From the NCBI GenBank assembly GCA_037389465.1, contig JAZARR010000221.1, forward strand, positions 4,132,501-4,196,500: 64,000 nt of DNA, written 5' to 3'. The notes beneath the pieces are model-generated. The model worked only from the letters and a program-made list of their open reading frames with translations. It did not search any database and had not been told where the DNA came from. Position 1 is the first letter of the stretch. Each line of letters opens with the position of its first letter. A program made the translations under genes and the position numbers. Positions 1 through 13,350 of the stretch are shown in pieces. The DNA comes from Baylisascaris procyonis (lineage: Eukaryota; Nematoda; Chromadorea; Rhabditida; Ascarididae).

Positions 1-3000
1 AAAAATTAGAAGCGACCGAAACGCTGACAACAACCTCATCATTCGACACTGGTTTTTTATATGAGACCATACCGCCGACTGGACCGACATGAACGGCCGA
101 ATCGGTACGCTCTTGATTAGGATGTGGAATCACAACCACGTTGCCTCCTCCTAAAATCAAATGCACATTCTGCGAATCAAATGGCTACCGCAATGTAATG
201 AAACACGGGTATACGGGATATTACAGGCCCATCTGAGGCCATCAATCTTGTCACCGGTCAACAGTAAGCTGAATACGCAATATGACCGTCAGCCAGCCTA
301 TTTTCCACACTAATTGAAGAGATAAATGCCTTTCGAGAGCAAGTGTAGAAGCGTGCCATAACAGTTGACTTGATAGGCACTTTTGCATTCTGCTCATGTG
401 ACTAACTTGGATCGCCCTCACATTTCCTCTCGAAATCTCTCCGTCCCTCTGCCTCTATCTTTAAATGTTGATTCTCCTCTAATTCGCTCAGTACTTTGCC
501 CTATCAACCATGCTTGCATATAATATTGCTTGTGCAGAATAAATCTTTTGCTTCTAATTCACCGTATCCTGGGAAATCCGATCGAATAAGCCTACTTCCG
601 TTAGATTTCGCATACAATCGTTCACATTAGGGCAACGGCTTATCTACTTGTGTTTCTTGCCCTTCTGATAGTTCAATTCGGGAAACATTAAGCTTGCCGC
701 TAAGCAATTCAATCGATATAATTCCCACCATAGGAAAACTTCCTATTCTATTTATCGTTTTTCGAAAAGAGTTATAGGCATTTAAAAGTACGAAAAAATC
801 TGTACGATTTCACACCAGCTGAGCATAAAACGATCAACTTTTTGTAGAGAATCTGTATTACTTAGAATAAGAAGAATAAATTAGAATATAGAGGCATTAT
901 AATGCATACTTTAATATTTGTTGACAACTTACTAAAACCTAAGGGCAGAAAAAAATAGATCATTGTATACAATAAAAATTTCATGTAAACCTCACCAACG
1001 GGAAGCGTGAGCAGGTCTTTTTCGGGAGGTGGCCGAGAGAAATCTACATCTGCGTTCAACTCATTGAGATGACTAACCGTCGCCTTCGTCAAATCATTCC
1101 ATTCACATATCATATCCTCTTTCCTAAAAATAATTTAAAAAAAAACAGTCCTTTCGAGTGCGTAGAAACCAATATCGGGCAGCAAAATTGAAGCGATCAG
1201 ACGGAAACGCACGAGAAGACTGCCTAATAGAACAGAATGGCATAAGTAACCTCAAAAAGAATATGCCAAGAATCAATAGAAGGTTTTTAAGTTTCACGCT
1301 CTTCCACCGTAGAAGATAGTAAATTATGAGGGATTAATGCTTTCAGATTCGTTCCCATCGATGAACATAATAATCTGCACATCTAAAAGTTTCCACAAAC
1401 TTCTTACATTTGTTTTGCAATTTTAGTGATGACGTTGTCACTCGGATTCCAGCGTCTCACAACGAAACCATTGATATTGTCGGTCTCTCGATCAAGCGTA
1501 TACGAATGTGCGAACACATATGCATCTGGATCAGAGGCACTGACCACCACATCGCCTAGTCTGATATGACGTGCCGCATCAGTATAGTGCGCCACACCAC
1601 CTCCAACACCCACAATGAAAACATGCTCTACATTCTGGAAGTTACCCAGAAGACGTGTTGTGATCGAACCAGCTGATGTCGTCGCTTCACGAGTATCTCC
1701 TAAAAACCTCATTCTTACCATCTAACGATCACTCACATCATGTATACTCATGGAAATATTTCATTGCCGCAATGTCGAGATGAGTTCGCAAGAGGCTGGC
1801 TCAAGCTCGAAGAATGGAGTGTAGGCCCTCTTGATAAAATTCTGGTGGATGAAATGAGGCCAAGCCAAGTTATGAAACATTCTGGCGCAAAGGCAATCTT
1901 CAGGATTGTTCGGATGCGAATGCAACAAAGGACACCAACATTGTCATTATAATTTACCATCACGTTTCCAATCTCTTTCCAAGAGAAAAAAGAAATACGA
2001 CTGTTAGTAAAATATATGCTTTTGCAAATTTCTTTGATTCTGGACAAAAGATTGAATAGATGCTCAATGTTAACAAAATCTGACTTATATAAGAGGTCAC
2101 TAATTAAAAAATCCAGTGAATATTTGTGATTCGATGATGTCAGTCGTCATAGAAGTTAAGAACCACAAAAACGCACAAACAAGCTAGCTACGATGTCACG
2201 ATATTCCTTCTGCAAAATATGCAAATGCACGCACAATCTGTATTCTTATATGCTGCTCGGCTAAAATTTGAGCAACAGCCCCAGCTGCCTCAAGTTCAAG
2301 AGCATCTCATGTTCTTGAACCACGCTAATACCCCCAAATCAAAAAGAATCACCTGCGAACCAACAATTTCACCAAACGCGATTTGTTATTTTCAATGACA
2401 ACCAATACAACAATAAAGCATAATAGATCTTAATGAATATTATAAAAAAGCAAAATTAATGAGTAATGTTGATGCTGCAAAACACTATGTTCACCCTCAT
2501 AAGGCTTTTAGAAGAAAACTGCATTTGAATGGGACCGTCCATTTCCAGACAAGAAACTGAATTCAAAAGGAGAGAGGGGGAGTGAATAGAGGACAATATC
2601 CGATGGTTTATAGCACATTCGGCCTATACAATTTCCTTATTTGATGTGCAACTTATCTGCACAACTAAACAGCAACAATGACTGCAAACGACAGTTCTAA
2701 CCAATGGCAGCCAGTTTGGTGGCAACAACACGGTGCTTTCCAATACATCCGAGTGTGTAGACGTTCGAATCCCCGCCCGATCTATAGCGATGCACTGTAG
2801 TGCTATCATCGATGATGGCGTCAATGCATTGTTTCTCCACAAATAGACATGTGATGATAGCCACCGTTGGTGAATGACGATCACGGGTCAACGTACCACC
2901 AGCAGGTTTTGATTCATCAACTGAAAATAACTGTAGACCGTCGAGATATTAAAACCGTCAGCAAGCACAAAAATATGAGCAGTGTAATGTGTCGTGACAG

Positions 3001-6000
3001 CGATTATTGAATTATTTGCGCAAAAAAAAAAGGAGAAGAATATGACGAAAATGAAAGAAAGAGAAAAATAAACGATTTGCCATGCATCGAGAGGATTGAA
3101 GGTGACGGTTATATACATAATATTATGAGAGAAATTAATGAAATACTGATTAAAATTGAAAAAAACAAAAACAAAAACAATAATGAAGATTTAAGATTGC
3201 CTAATTATGGAGGATCAGATGATTTCATTACTGACTGATAAAGAATTAGTGATCCATAAGACTGGGCTCAGACAATCGAGTAAACTTTGAAGAGAAAAGA
3301 GTGGCTAACACTGAGAGGGAGATGACGGAAGAAGAAGAGCATCGATGTATTGCAAATTTTTCTCAGATTTTTTTTTTCGCTGTTTTCCTATTTCAACGAA
3401 GAATTTACGATGCCGGGAAAAGAAAATTCAAAAGGACGCAGGATGCTGTTAGTGATGTCAGCATTCAGAAAACTGCAAAGAATTCACAATAAGAGTAGAA
3501 AATATCGCTAAACTATCTCACAGCAAAAAAAATCGAGATGTTAAAGTGATGCGCAAATATCAAGCTTTGAAGCCGAATCACCCGTCAACCAATGAATTAT
3601 ACCTTTGATAGCGTCAACTCTAATCCATTCATTCTGCAATTTCTGCACCACTCCGAGCACTTCCAGTTCATGCAGAAACTCCTCAACTTCCTCAACTGTG
3701 CATCGCAGAGCTCTGTAATTCAACAGATCATTCAAACACGTAACAATTCGATGCCCCTTAATCCTACGAAAGGTGCTTAGCCGAAATGGTGTGGTCGCCT
3801 TCTAGTACAGAAGGTTCAGCTCACATTCAACTACTAGCATCTCTTAACAATACGCCACCATAATCGTTCATAAAGTTTCCCTTTGAGTTTTCAAAAAACC
3901 TCGTCTGAGAGAAGTGCACTTCGATGAATGACTGAATAATTTCCAAATTGACAGGACGAGAAGATGAGAAAAACCAACTCGGCAATCAGCTGCACAGAAA
4001 GTCCGTTTGGGTAGGCATGTTCGAGAACATCCTGAACATGAGCTGCAGTAACACTCTCGACCTCTGAGCCCGAGTCTAAATAAATTAATAAACTTGTTGA
4101 AAGATTCATTGCAAACACATAGCTCCAACTAGAACAATCGGCCCTATTACCTGAAAAGAAAACAACTTCTTATCAAAGAATTTCTTACTCCCTTTAGCAC
4201 TGACCTTTTTCATTACAACATTCATACACATTCATATAAGTCATTAGATTCAGCTCAGCAATGAAAAATTGCATCTCCCAATGGCCACTGACTACTCGAC
4301 TGACTACTCGATAGCTTTCTTACTACGTCTAATGATCTCTAACCATTGTAATCTACCTGCAAGTTTCGTTGGCCGGTACTAAAGGTATGTGGTCAACGAA
4401 TATTTCCTCTGCTGTCCGACATTTTTGTATATCAAGCTAACGTAAACTTCACTGCAAAATTTACACAAATGCATTCGCTGGCAAGTATCATTCGGCATAG
4501 GAAAAACTAAACAAAGTGCGTATAAAAAAACAATACCATATTCTTTGATATCAGGCATTTGAATGGCTTCATCGTCTTTGGCGAATTGCATATCAACTTC
4601 AATTTCACGAAGTGGTAAATAACCACCTTGCATCAGCTTGAGGATACGCTTCAGAAACGTCACATAATCTGCAGAATTAATGTTAGATAATCTCCATTGT
4701 TCTTTGAATTATTTACTTGCAAAAACAAAATGAATTCACTCAATCGAAAGTAATTCTCTGCTCTCAAATTTCTTGACGAATTCAGTGGCGTACAAAAAAA
4801 GGAAACTCCTTTCCAAATCCCTTTCTATTTTTTATATAGAGAAACCACTAACAATTGCTTTTGTTCGAAATTATCTATAGAATTTGCAACTTTTTTTTCG
4901 AGTCTTTTTGGGAACCACCGAAAATATTACATCTTTAAGTGCAACAATAAACGCATCGAGTGAAGTTTCATTTTGCAATATTCCCTATATATTTCCCATT
5001 CTCATTAATAAAGTCACTTCAGTTACCTTTAAGAAACGAGTTGACGAGATCTTTGAAGAATTGCTGTGCAAGCGCATGCTTCTGAATGAGTTCAACATCG
5101 TCAAAGAAACGAAAACGAAGTTGACGGTTCTCCTGAATTTGTATCAGTCGTTCAGCAATATCATCATAGTTTACATTCCACTAATTTCTCCATGAATCAA
5201 TGCGAAGAAAAACGAATTCAATAACGATGTGTTTTTCTTTACTAAAAATGGGATGAAAAACAATTGATAATTAAAGCAATTTTTCCCTATTTGAAATAAA
5301 AAATTCCCTGAAATCGAAAAAAGAGAAAAATGAGTTGCAAAAATTTTCATTACTGCTTCATTTTTTTCAGAAATCACACAAATGATGAAAGACTCAATTA
5401 TCTAATCACAAAGTGCTTATAATTCGTTGTTTTATACAATTGGAAACATGTCTAAAGAAAAAAGGAAAAAAGATATTCAATAAAGAGAAACGATGGAAAT
5501 GATGACAACAAAATAAATAAATAGTGATTACAAAAATCGGGTACAGAAAAAAGTTTTCCCTTAGCGATTAATGCAAAGTATATATCACACATACATAACA
5601 GATAAGTATAACTTACCCTGAAAAGACAAAGAATGAATATATTTAAATTTCAGTTTGAGAGAGTAATAATAAATCAAGCAATTGTATTAGTGAATAATCA
5701 AATCTTGAATTAAGTAACTGAGCAATTAAGTGATAAGATATCATTGTACCATTAAAATTCCACTTTGAAATAACTGCAACAAGCCTATCGCGATAATGCG
5801 CAAAAATTGTGACATAATATTAATTATTTCCACCACTTAAAAAATTAAAGTTAAATAATTTTAAGCGATTAAATTAAACCGCTATTTAATTAAACGATAA
5901 ATGATTGCCTGTTTCCTGTTGACTCCATCGGATACCCACACAGAAAAACTGAGCGCGACGTCGCATTTCGCTGCTGTAAAAATTCGTTTACAAAATAAAA

Positions 6001-7149
6001 TACACCAGGCATATAAATGAAAGAAGCGATGAGTGGCATGAGGAGATGGGAGTTGAGGGGAAGAGGAGTGCGAAGTGAGAAAATTTTCCATCCTTTTTCG
6101 AAGTTCATTGAAAAAAGTTCGAAATTGTAGACTGTAGCTGAAATTCTGATGTTATCTTTTAAACTTAGAAGAGGAAAATACTATTCTATCTAATATATTT
6201 TCTTTTAATTTCTGTATAACAAGAACATATCCATTAACCTATCCTCTTCCTCTACCCTTGCTACCTTTGAGATTTGAATGATATTTACAGCATGACAGGT
6301 CTATATGTGGAAATTTAGAATAAACTAACTAGACCAAATAAACAAAATTCTGTCTAAAGAAGAAGAAGATAATTTTACGAATAAAGAAATAATGCTTAAC
6401 ATGCAAATGACCTAATTAACAGACATCATTGACGAACAAGTTGCAAATAAAAAGAAAGCAAGGTAACTGCACTTAATTACTACCATCAATGCGACTCATG
6501 CACTAATGTTCTTTTTTCACATTTTATTATTCATACAACTAAAAGTACATCGAAACATCATACTACACGGAACGTGGCTAAGAAAGCGTTCATATAACTG
6601 ACTAAAAAATCAATACGTCTAAACTTTTATTTCACCATAGATAGATCAAGTCCGATTTACTGCAAAAATAGGAATGAAGCCACGAAGAAGCAAGCGAAAC
6701 CTTAAATGTTCGTTATTTTCCTTACCTCAAGAAAATTAAAGTTGAAAGAACAAAAACCATCTGTTGTGTATATATTCATATTCATAAATTTACAGCTTGA
6801 AAGCTGGGAGGCTAAAAACGTTAACAACATTACTATTTGAGAATGGTGGAGAAATTTATTCCACAAATAATGAACCTGAAAGTGAAAAACAAAAATCCGA
6901 ATTTATTTCAACGTTTTCTTTTCTCTAGTAGTGACAGAAAAAAGAACAAATTTTAATATTTAAAAGTAATGGTTATTTATTTGAGAACTTAAAAACACTC
7001 TTGATTAATTACTCATAAAATAGACAAACAATCCTCGAATATTTTATGGCTGACTTACATGGTTTTTCATCGGACAGTTTATTAATGATGATGCCTGTAT
7101 GCTCGCCTCCAGCAATATGTAACACATGAACCTTCTCGAGATCACTCAT
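1..7149 (-). CDS. Winged-helix-like / nucleoside phosphorylase-domain protein, 3' end truncated by window edge
   Basis: Exons in transcription order: 7149-7059, 6760-6726, 5180-5027, 4668-4537, 4075-3975, (3931-3900 tentative), 3712-3603, 2920-2702, 1699-1408, 1123-991, 169-1 continuing outside. All have GT-AG borders and matching phases; the exons from the ATG to 991 sum to 433 codons. The ATG at 7149 (MSDLEKVHVL) is the first in frame after a stop. The first ~150 residues are mostly helical and unrecognised. A winged-helix-like part follows (GLSVQLIAEL, then VEEVEEFLHEL and NEWIRV). The C-terminal half is a PNP/MTAN-type fold: TVAIITCLFVEKQ strand, NVYTLGCIGKHRVVATKLAA, glycine-rich FIVGVGGGVAHYTD, LGDVVVSA, and HVGPVGGM near the edge. 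The family acts on nucleoside N-glycosidic bonds; whether this member is catalytic is not shown. Fusion to a winged helix suggests a nucleic-acid- or protein-binding role (inference). Donor at 990 (GAG|gtttac) was chosen over a stronger gtgag site because only it keeps frame. Confidence 0.85.
3900..3931 (-). CDS. Tentative 32-nt exon of the winged-helix/phosphorylase gene
   Basis: The exon ending at 3975 leaves phase 0 and the exon starting at 3712 needs two incoming bases, so direct joining gives an early stop. A 32-nt segment bounded by ttattcag and GAG|gttttt restores the frame and adds eleven residues (SFIEVHFSQTR). The intron before it would be only 43 nt. Alternatives are a 5-nt micro-exon (3904-3900) or a true frame break. 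Confidence 0.4.
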
Positions 7150-7366
7150 CCTCAAAATATTTCAGCAATCACAATGAGTGGAGATGATAATAGCAGCAAT
7201 AATTCAATTACTTAAGGCATTATTACAGTGATAATGCTCATAGCCAATTGATAAGATCTATATTATTGAAATAAAAAATAGCTGGTAACGGTGAATGAAT
7301 GGAATTTAAAGGAATCAAGAACTTGTTAATATGCATTCTGCATGGAACATATCCGCATGAGTACGC

Positions 7367-7371
<5 letters not shown>

Positions 7372-7423
<52 letters not shown>
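7372..7423. repeat. (TA)n microsatellite
   Basis: About 52 bp of uninterrupted TA dinucleotides in the upstream region of gene 1. Confidence 0.97.
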
Positions 7424-7431
<8 letters not shown>

Positions 7432-8163
7432 GTCGTAACGAAGCAACGATTGGGACGAATCCATATGAAACGACGCATTGCTTGTAGACAGTTGCGAATA
7501 CCGAAACAATAAAATACTATAAGAATAGAGCTTACCTTGATATACGCACCACGTTGTGTTCAGTGCTTTGAATGAGAGGAGTGAGCACCACGAGACCTGA
7601 GTCACTTGGCGTTTCATTACTGGCAGATACCATTATGCGACTGTAACTTATCTAATATTACTATACTTAACTACAACAAACACGGTGTTATAACCGCAAA
7701 CGCAATCAGTAATCATCAAATCAATAATCAATAAAATATTAAATACGATAAACAGCAAGCAACAAAGATTTCTTCCATATATTTTTTAGCGGTAAGCAAT
7801 TTTTGCACACATAGAGATAATGCTAAAGTAGGCGTGCATAGTTTAGAAGTTACACGAGGGATGTCGGTTATTACATGTTAAGAAACATATAAGTTCAGAA
7901 TGCAATAAAGCCCATCAACTACCAAAAAATATGAGGAAATTTTATATACTATTAATGAGCACTGCAACTGAAAATGAACGGACTCGCAGTGCTGCCTGGA
8001 CTCGACTCAACCTTTCAGGCACCATTCTACCATCACAAAATCTGTTATGAATACCTAAAAAACTATGGTTACCAAGGAAACCTCAAGAGCTATGCAAGAA
8101 AAAAAAAACGCACGCAGTATGACTACGAATTGCAAATGGCACTGGGATGTTCTATTACCAATT

Positions 8164-8186
8164 CCCTCCCCCCCCTCCCCTCCCCC
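8164..8186 (-). other. G-quadruplex-type tract (C-runs on plus strand)
   Basis: On the plus strand there are four C-runs of 3, 8, 4 and 5 bases separated by single T residues. The minus strand therefore carries four G-runs with one-base loops, a canonical G-quadruplex motif, about 1 kb upstream of the start codon of gene 1. A regulatory role is only a possibility. Confidence 0.75.
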
Positions 8187-8592
8187 TACACTATTGAGAA
8201 ATGGGTCCTGAATCGTCGTCTATTTTTATCTAAACCTAGGCATAATTGTGAGAGAGACTTAGCAGCCAATAACGATATATTCATTATAAAGATGTGATGA
8301 TGAAACCCAAGCATTAGCCTATTCAAAGAGGACGGAAAGGATGGAAGTGCATGTGCCAGCAATCGTTAATGCACTTTTACAATTGTGCATCTATCTCTGC
8401 GGGGGATACGCACCATGTTGCCCGAAAGACGACACTTAATCCACATCACATTCGAATACGCAACATTTTATCGGTTTCATCAACGCCTCAAAACGAATGT
8501 TATAGTGGCTATGCCTTTTTGTCTAATGTTCCGCTTGAAAGCTCGTGAAGGAACAAAGTTAAAGTTCACTGTAATTTGCATAAAAAAGGTGT

Positions 8593-8702
<110 letters not shown>

Positions 8703-11053
8703 GTACGCACCGTCTCACAATAGCTTCAGTAAAAATAGCATTAAATTCAGGTGATTCGCATAGATGAGCACTTGTGATTCCCTTTGGAACATTTTAATTT
8801 GGTCGCAACCTCAGTTAACGAAAGAAGAGCGAAAATATTAGATGGGAAAATCTTTTTTCACGGTTTCTTTCTCTTCGTTTTCTTCTACATTAGTTTTTTC
8901 TATCCGGTTGCCATCTTACCTCAACATATCACATATACCCCATCACCCAATGAGTTTAGCAGGCTGACAAAAGCAAGATAATCAATGAAACCATAGCAGA
9001 TCTTCTTTGAAACATGTTGCTCAGCGTTACGACTCTACATCGCTAAACGATCTCGAGTATCTAGTTTTGAGATTGTCCATCAAGACCATTCCTGGCGAAT
9101 GTTTATGATCTCAGCCGAAATAGAAATTGCGAAGAGAATGATGGCGATTAAAAAGCCAGTCAAGCCATTCGCCCCACCCCTAATTTTTTGGCTAATCGAG
9201 GCTCAGATTGATATAAACAAAGATTCGATCAGCCAGTGGAGAAAATTGATATATTCAGATGTTATAAAAGCTTTCAATAGGAAAGAACGAAAACATTAAG
9301 CCATTCGCCACATATAAGCACTACGACTATAAGCAATCGCGATACGCAACAAACATTAAATTCTCCAGAAAATTTTCAATTTTTGTGTGGTGCGTATGGA
9401 ATGCTTCAAAGCATCTTAAATCTTATAACAATATTACCGACAATTTCCGCGAAGTTAGCAAGGCAAGATCATCGATACAAATAGTAGAAGAACAAAAAAA
9501 CACGCTGAGTTTTCGAATGATGGGTAAATGACATCAAAGTACCTACATGCTATTTCACTAACTTCGATTCATAATGGACCTACAGGCTATATCACTACGA
9601 TCCACAATTCGATTTTATACTATTTACTTTAAATTTTCTTTTCGGCTTTTCGAGCTCAGATTATGTTTTTTGTTTTTCGAGTGTTACTTAGCGCTATCGA
9701 AGATATCATGTGAGGTTAGATGTGTCTTGGTACTGATAACGTCCAGAATATGAGATTTCCTGAGATTCATAAAATGCTCGCACTTACAATGGGTGCCGCT
9801 TATCTGAATTCTTTACTCCAAATAAACAAGTGATTAAGGAAAAGACAAAGAAACATCTTATTCCGACAACGTGTATAATCAATGCAGTAAAACGACTTGT
9901 TGAGAAAACAGCTACACAGAGAAAAGCTTGTCTCTGCAAATGGCTGAAAAGAAAAATTAAAATATTCAGGCTTGGTGTCGAAAAAAAAAACCACGGAAAG
10001 CATTCGAAACATCGAACTAGATATACAGTCAAGTCACAAATTACGGATTCAAATTTTCTCAGCAATACTTAAGTTTTAATTAATATTAGAAAAAATACTC
10101 CCTCAAATCGCTACAGTGGACACCTTCTCGCACGAAACAGTAACACTTGAAGGCTTTATTTTTAGATATCAAAAATCATCCAGATACATAAGATTTGAAG
10201 AATCCTGAAACAATGGAGTCGACGATTAGAAGGCCGATTTCTGGAAGGGAAACCGCAGACACTGCGCAAATTTCATCTGAGGTGATAAAACTTGGTCTGC
10301 ATTCGCCATTTGTTGAAATCGAGGTAGCCTCATCTTCAATGAAATTTGATCATAAAACACTGGACTCAATAATTACAATGTTGACTTCTTGAGAAAGTTG
10401 ATGCAGACGGTCTATGCACCTTCCAGGATGCTTTATTTGAGCTGAAATACTAATCTAGACAGGAACTAAGCGAACAGGAAAACTAATAAAAAGAAAAAAA
10501 TACCATTCAGAAAGGAAAATGGATCCGAGAGAAGAAACGTAGAAAGAAAAGTAGAGAAAATAGAGTCAAAAAGTAATATTTGACTGCATGCGTCCTGAAT
10601 TATAGCACAACACATATTCTGGAATGGGATGCAAATGGCAATGAAAATTGGATTTCCGCTGAATACGCGCTCACTCTTCTAAAAAATGATTGCACTTCCT
10701 CAGTCAGGATTAATGAAAAAATATCGATACCCTTTCCAGAGAAAAAAACGACAAACATAACCGGATGTGACTCTTTTTCTTATAGGAAATCTTCTGGCTT
10801 CCCCTTTAATGATTCACTCCTTCTCTATCAGATCATCAGCTATGTGAGAATATTTTCGACGTAAACAACTGCGAAATTATCACAAGGAAAGTAAAGAAAC
10901 GATTTAGCGTTCATTGTATATTTGTCTGGGGAATTATTTTCAGCATTTAAATTTTTGTTTCTTTTTTTTGAAGCAACTATGAATCATGCGGAAAAATTTA
11001 CACCGTCCCCTTAGAGTGAGGAATGGTTGAATGCCGCATCGGCCTTCGACTAA

Positions 11054-11093
11054 CCCCCTCCCCCCTCCGGACTCCTTTGCCCCCCCTTTCCCC
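11054..11093. other. C-rich pyrimidine tract
   Basis: C-runs of 5, 6, 7 and 4 bases lie within 40 bp of otherwise AT-rich sequence. One spacer is 14 nt, so G-quadruplex potential on the minus strand is weaker than at 8164 or 19668. Confidence 0.6.
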
Positions 11094-13090
11094 TTCCACG
11101 TCGGTCGTCGTTCACGTTTCACTGAGATGCCGAAAGGGGAACCACGATTCCGCACTGGAAATGTTCCCTCAGTAGAGATGCAAATTCATAAATGCGCATC
11201 ACATCTTTTCGTGCATCATAAAGACAGTGGTGCCCTTGAAACGATAAGCGCCAATTCAATTATAGAATTTCCACATCTGAACATGTTCCCTTTTCTCTGA
11301 TTCTCTCATTCGCAAGTTCATTACAGCACAGAGTGCCACAATGAGGCAAAATGAGGCCTAAATGACATTAGTATGGTGAATGCCTAAGTGAGTTGAAGCA
11401 CACAAAAACAACAACGTCGACTTGATCCAGACAAGAGAAAGACTGTAGATTTAAGGGCTGCAAAAGTGGGACATAATCCACTTCCCCTTGGTTGTCAAAA
11501 TTTGTGATCGAAAAAAAATGGAATAACTGAAATCAATGAATAAACCAAACACAGGACGAAGAGGTAACAAAACAATTTAATAATAATTTTCTTCTATTGC
11601 GTTCCAATGCTAATCGTCAATTTCTGGACGCGCATAAAAACATGGAAGTGAGATGAGATTCATGGCACCCAATGTTTTTGTCCATTTGGAGCCGAAAATC
11701 ACCAATGCTTTCTAATGTCAAAGTGTTTCACTTTGAAACAAAGAAGAATTGAAAGTACTTCAACCGTGCCCGAAAGTGAAAATGTCACATCACTCCTCTG
11801 ATCAATGCACCCCCTTTCCTTCCAAAGAAAAACTCTCATCAGAAAGGTTATTTTTCCCATTTCGGTGGGAAAATTTCTGCACATATTTATTTCATCGCTC
11901 AACTGTGAGCAAAATCATTCATTCCCAGAAATTCTTTGCGTGAATGGATGCAGTGACGCGATGCTAATGAAGCTGCTATAACTTTAGAATATGGTGATAG
12001 TAAAGTGGAAATTTGTCAATAATAAAAATCAGGTTTTGACTGAATAAATTCTGTGATATAACTTATTAACGAAGCATCTTTGTTGCATTGAGTGGATTGA
12101 ACTCGTATACTTATTGATCGTCTTAGTTAATAGGCGTCAAAAAAATTTTTCATTTTTTGATAGAAGGAGAAAATGGCGAAGATTTCAAAGTTTTTCTGCT
12201 CTAACCTAAAAGAACTTGGTAGCCGTATTCGAATTTTGCATATCGAGATGCAAGGAAAAGAAAACTAATGCTTTTAAGGGAGTCAAACTTGCATTTCCAA
12301 CCATTTAAACTTGAAAAATTCTACTCATATTTTGCAATTTCGCTGCTCAAGAGATGAATGAATATTCGCAACTCAAGTTTAAAGTCAACGATTTTTCCTG
12401 GAAATCCTTTTTCTGCAGCCTCAGGCGTTATTTTAGCGTTTCCTTGCCTGACCGGATGTCTATAGTTGCGTTATGAAGGAAATATGATAATAAATCGAAG
12501 AAATTAACCAAAAGAAATAAACGTGAAAAAAGTGATACTAAACAGAAAATATATTTTTTCTATTATTTAAGCCGTTAACGACAATAAAGACTATCAGCAA
12601 CTGTGGAAGGAAGTTGTGTTAAACAGTGCGCATTATGCAGGAAACGCCATTGTGAAGGTACAATAGGATGAACGATTGCAAAGTGAACGACAAAAAAACT
12701 TTTCCTTTCATAAAAGCCAACGAAGTGATTGTGAAGTGAATTTACAAATCGTACTTAGAACCTCGAATTTAGAAGGAAAGGGAACGATTTTGAAAAAAAA
12801 GAGAAAAAATTCACAGTTTGAATTTCTTTTTTGCAAAGAAGGTGTTTTTTCTTTGAATAGTACGTTTTCCAAATTTAGGATTTTATGAGAAAATTGGAGA
12901 GAAGTGTAAATTAGTGAAATTAAAGGACATGCGAAAGTATACGTACAATAAAATCACAGAAATTATATATTCATTTATAGAATCATAAAGTTCTGAAAAC
13001 TAGAGATTTATAAAAAAATATAATAAAACTACATGTATGTATTACAAAAAATTTCATCACCTTCATATATAGCGACATACCATTAATTCG

Positions 13091-13194
<104 letters not shown>

Positions 13195-13261
13195 GCTCGC
13201 TGCATGAGACTGCGGTGCAGTTGGCGGCAATTAAGAAACAAACAATGATTACCGAGCGCAC

Positions 13262-13350
13262 TCGCGCATAATTCGATCAGTTAGAGCATCTGGCCAGCAG
13301 CTAGAGCCTCCGCCAGTCAGCCAAAGACTTCTGGTTCGAGTCTCTGTGAT
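13262..13350 (+). repeat. tRNA-like remnant (decayed tRNA gene or SINE head)
   Basis: An A-box-like segment (TCGATCAGTTAGAGCATCTGG) is followed about 50 bp later by a B-box-like segment (TGGTTCGAGTC), the spacing of an internal RNA polymerase III promoter. CTGGC and GCCAG could form an anticodon-type stem with an oversized loop. The T-stem does not pair well and no good acceptor stem is seen, so it is unlikely to be a functional tRNA. Confidence 0.4.

Noticed and set aside
2624..2884. 86-codon minus-strand frame
   Set aside because: It overlaps a phosphorylase exon in another frame; the exon frame carries the conserved motifs.
4884..5195. 103-codon plus-strand frame
   Set aside because: It is antisense to exon 3 of the minus-strand gene, whose frame fits the splice phases.
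9830..10864. Three consecutive plus-strand frames
   Set aside because: No consistent splice phases and no known domain; kept only as a note.
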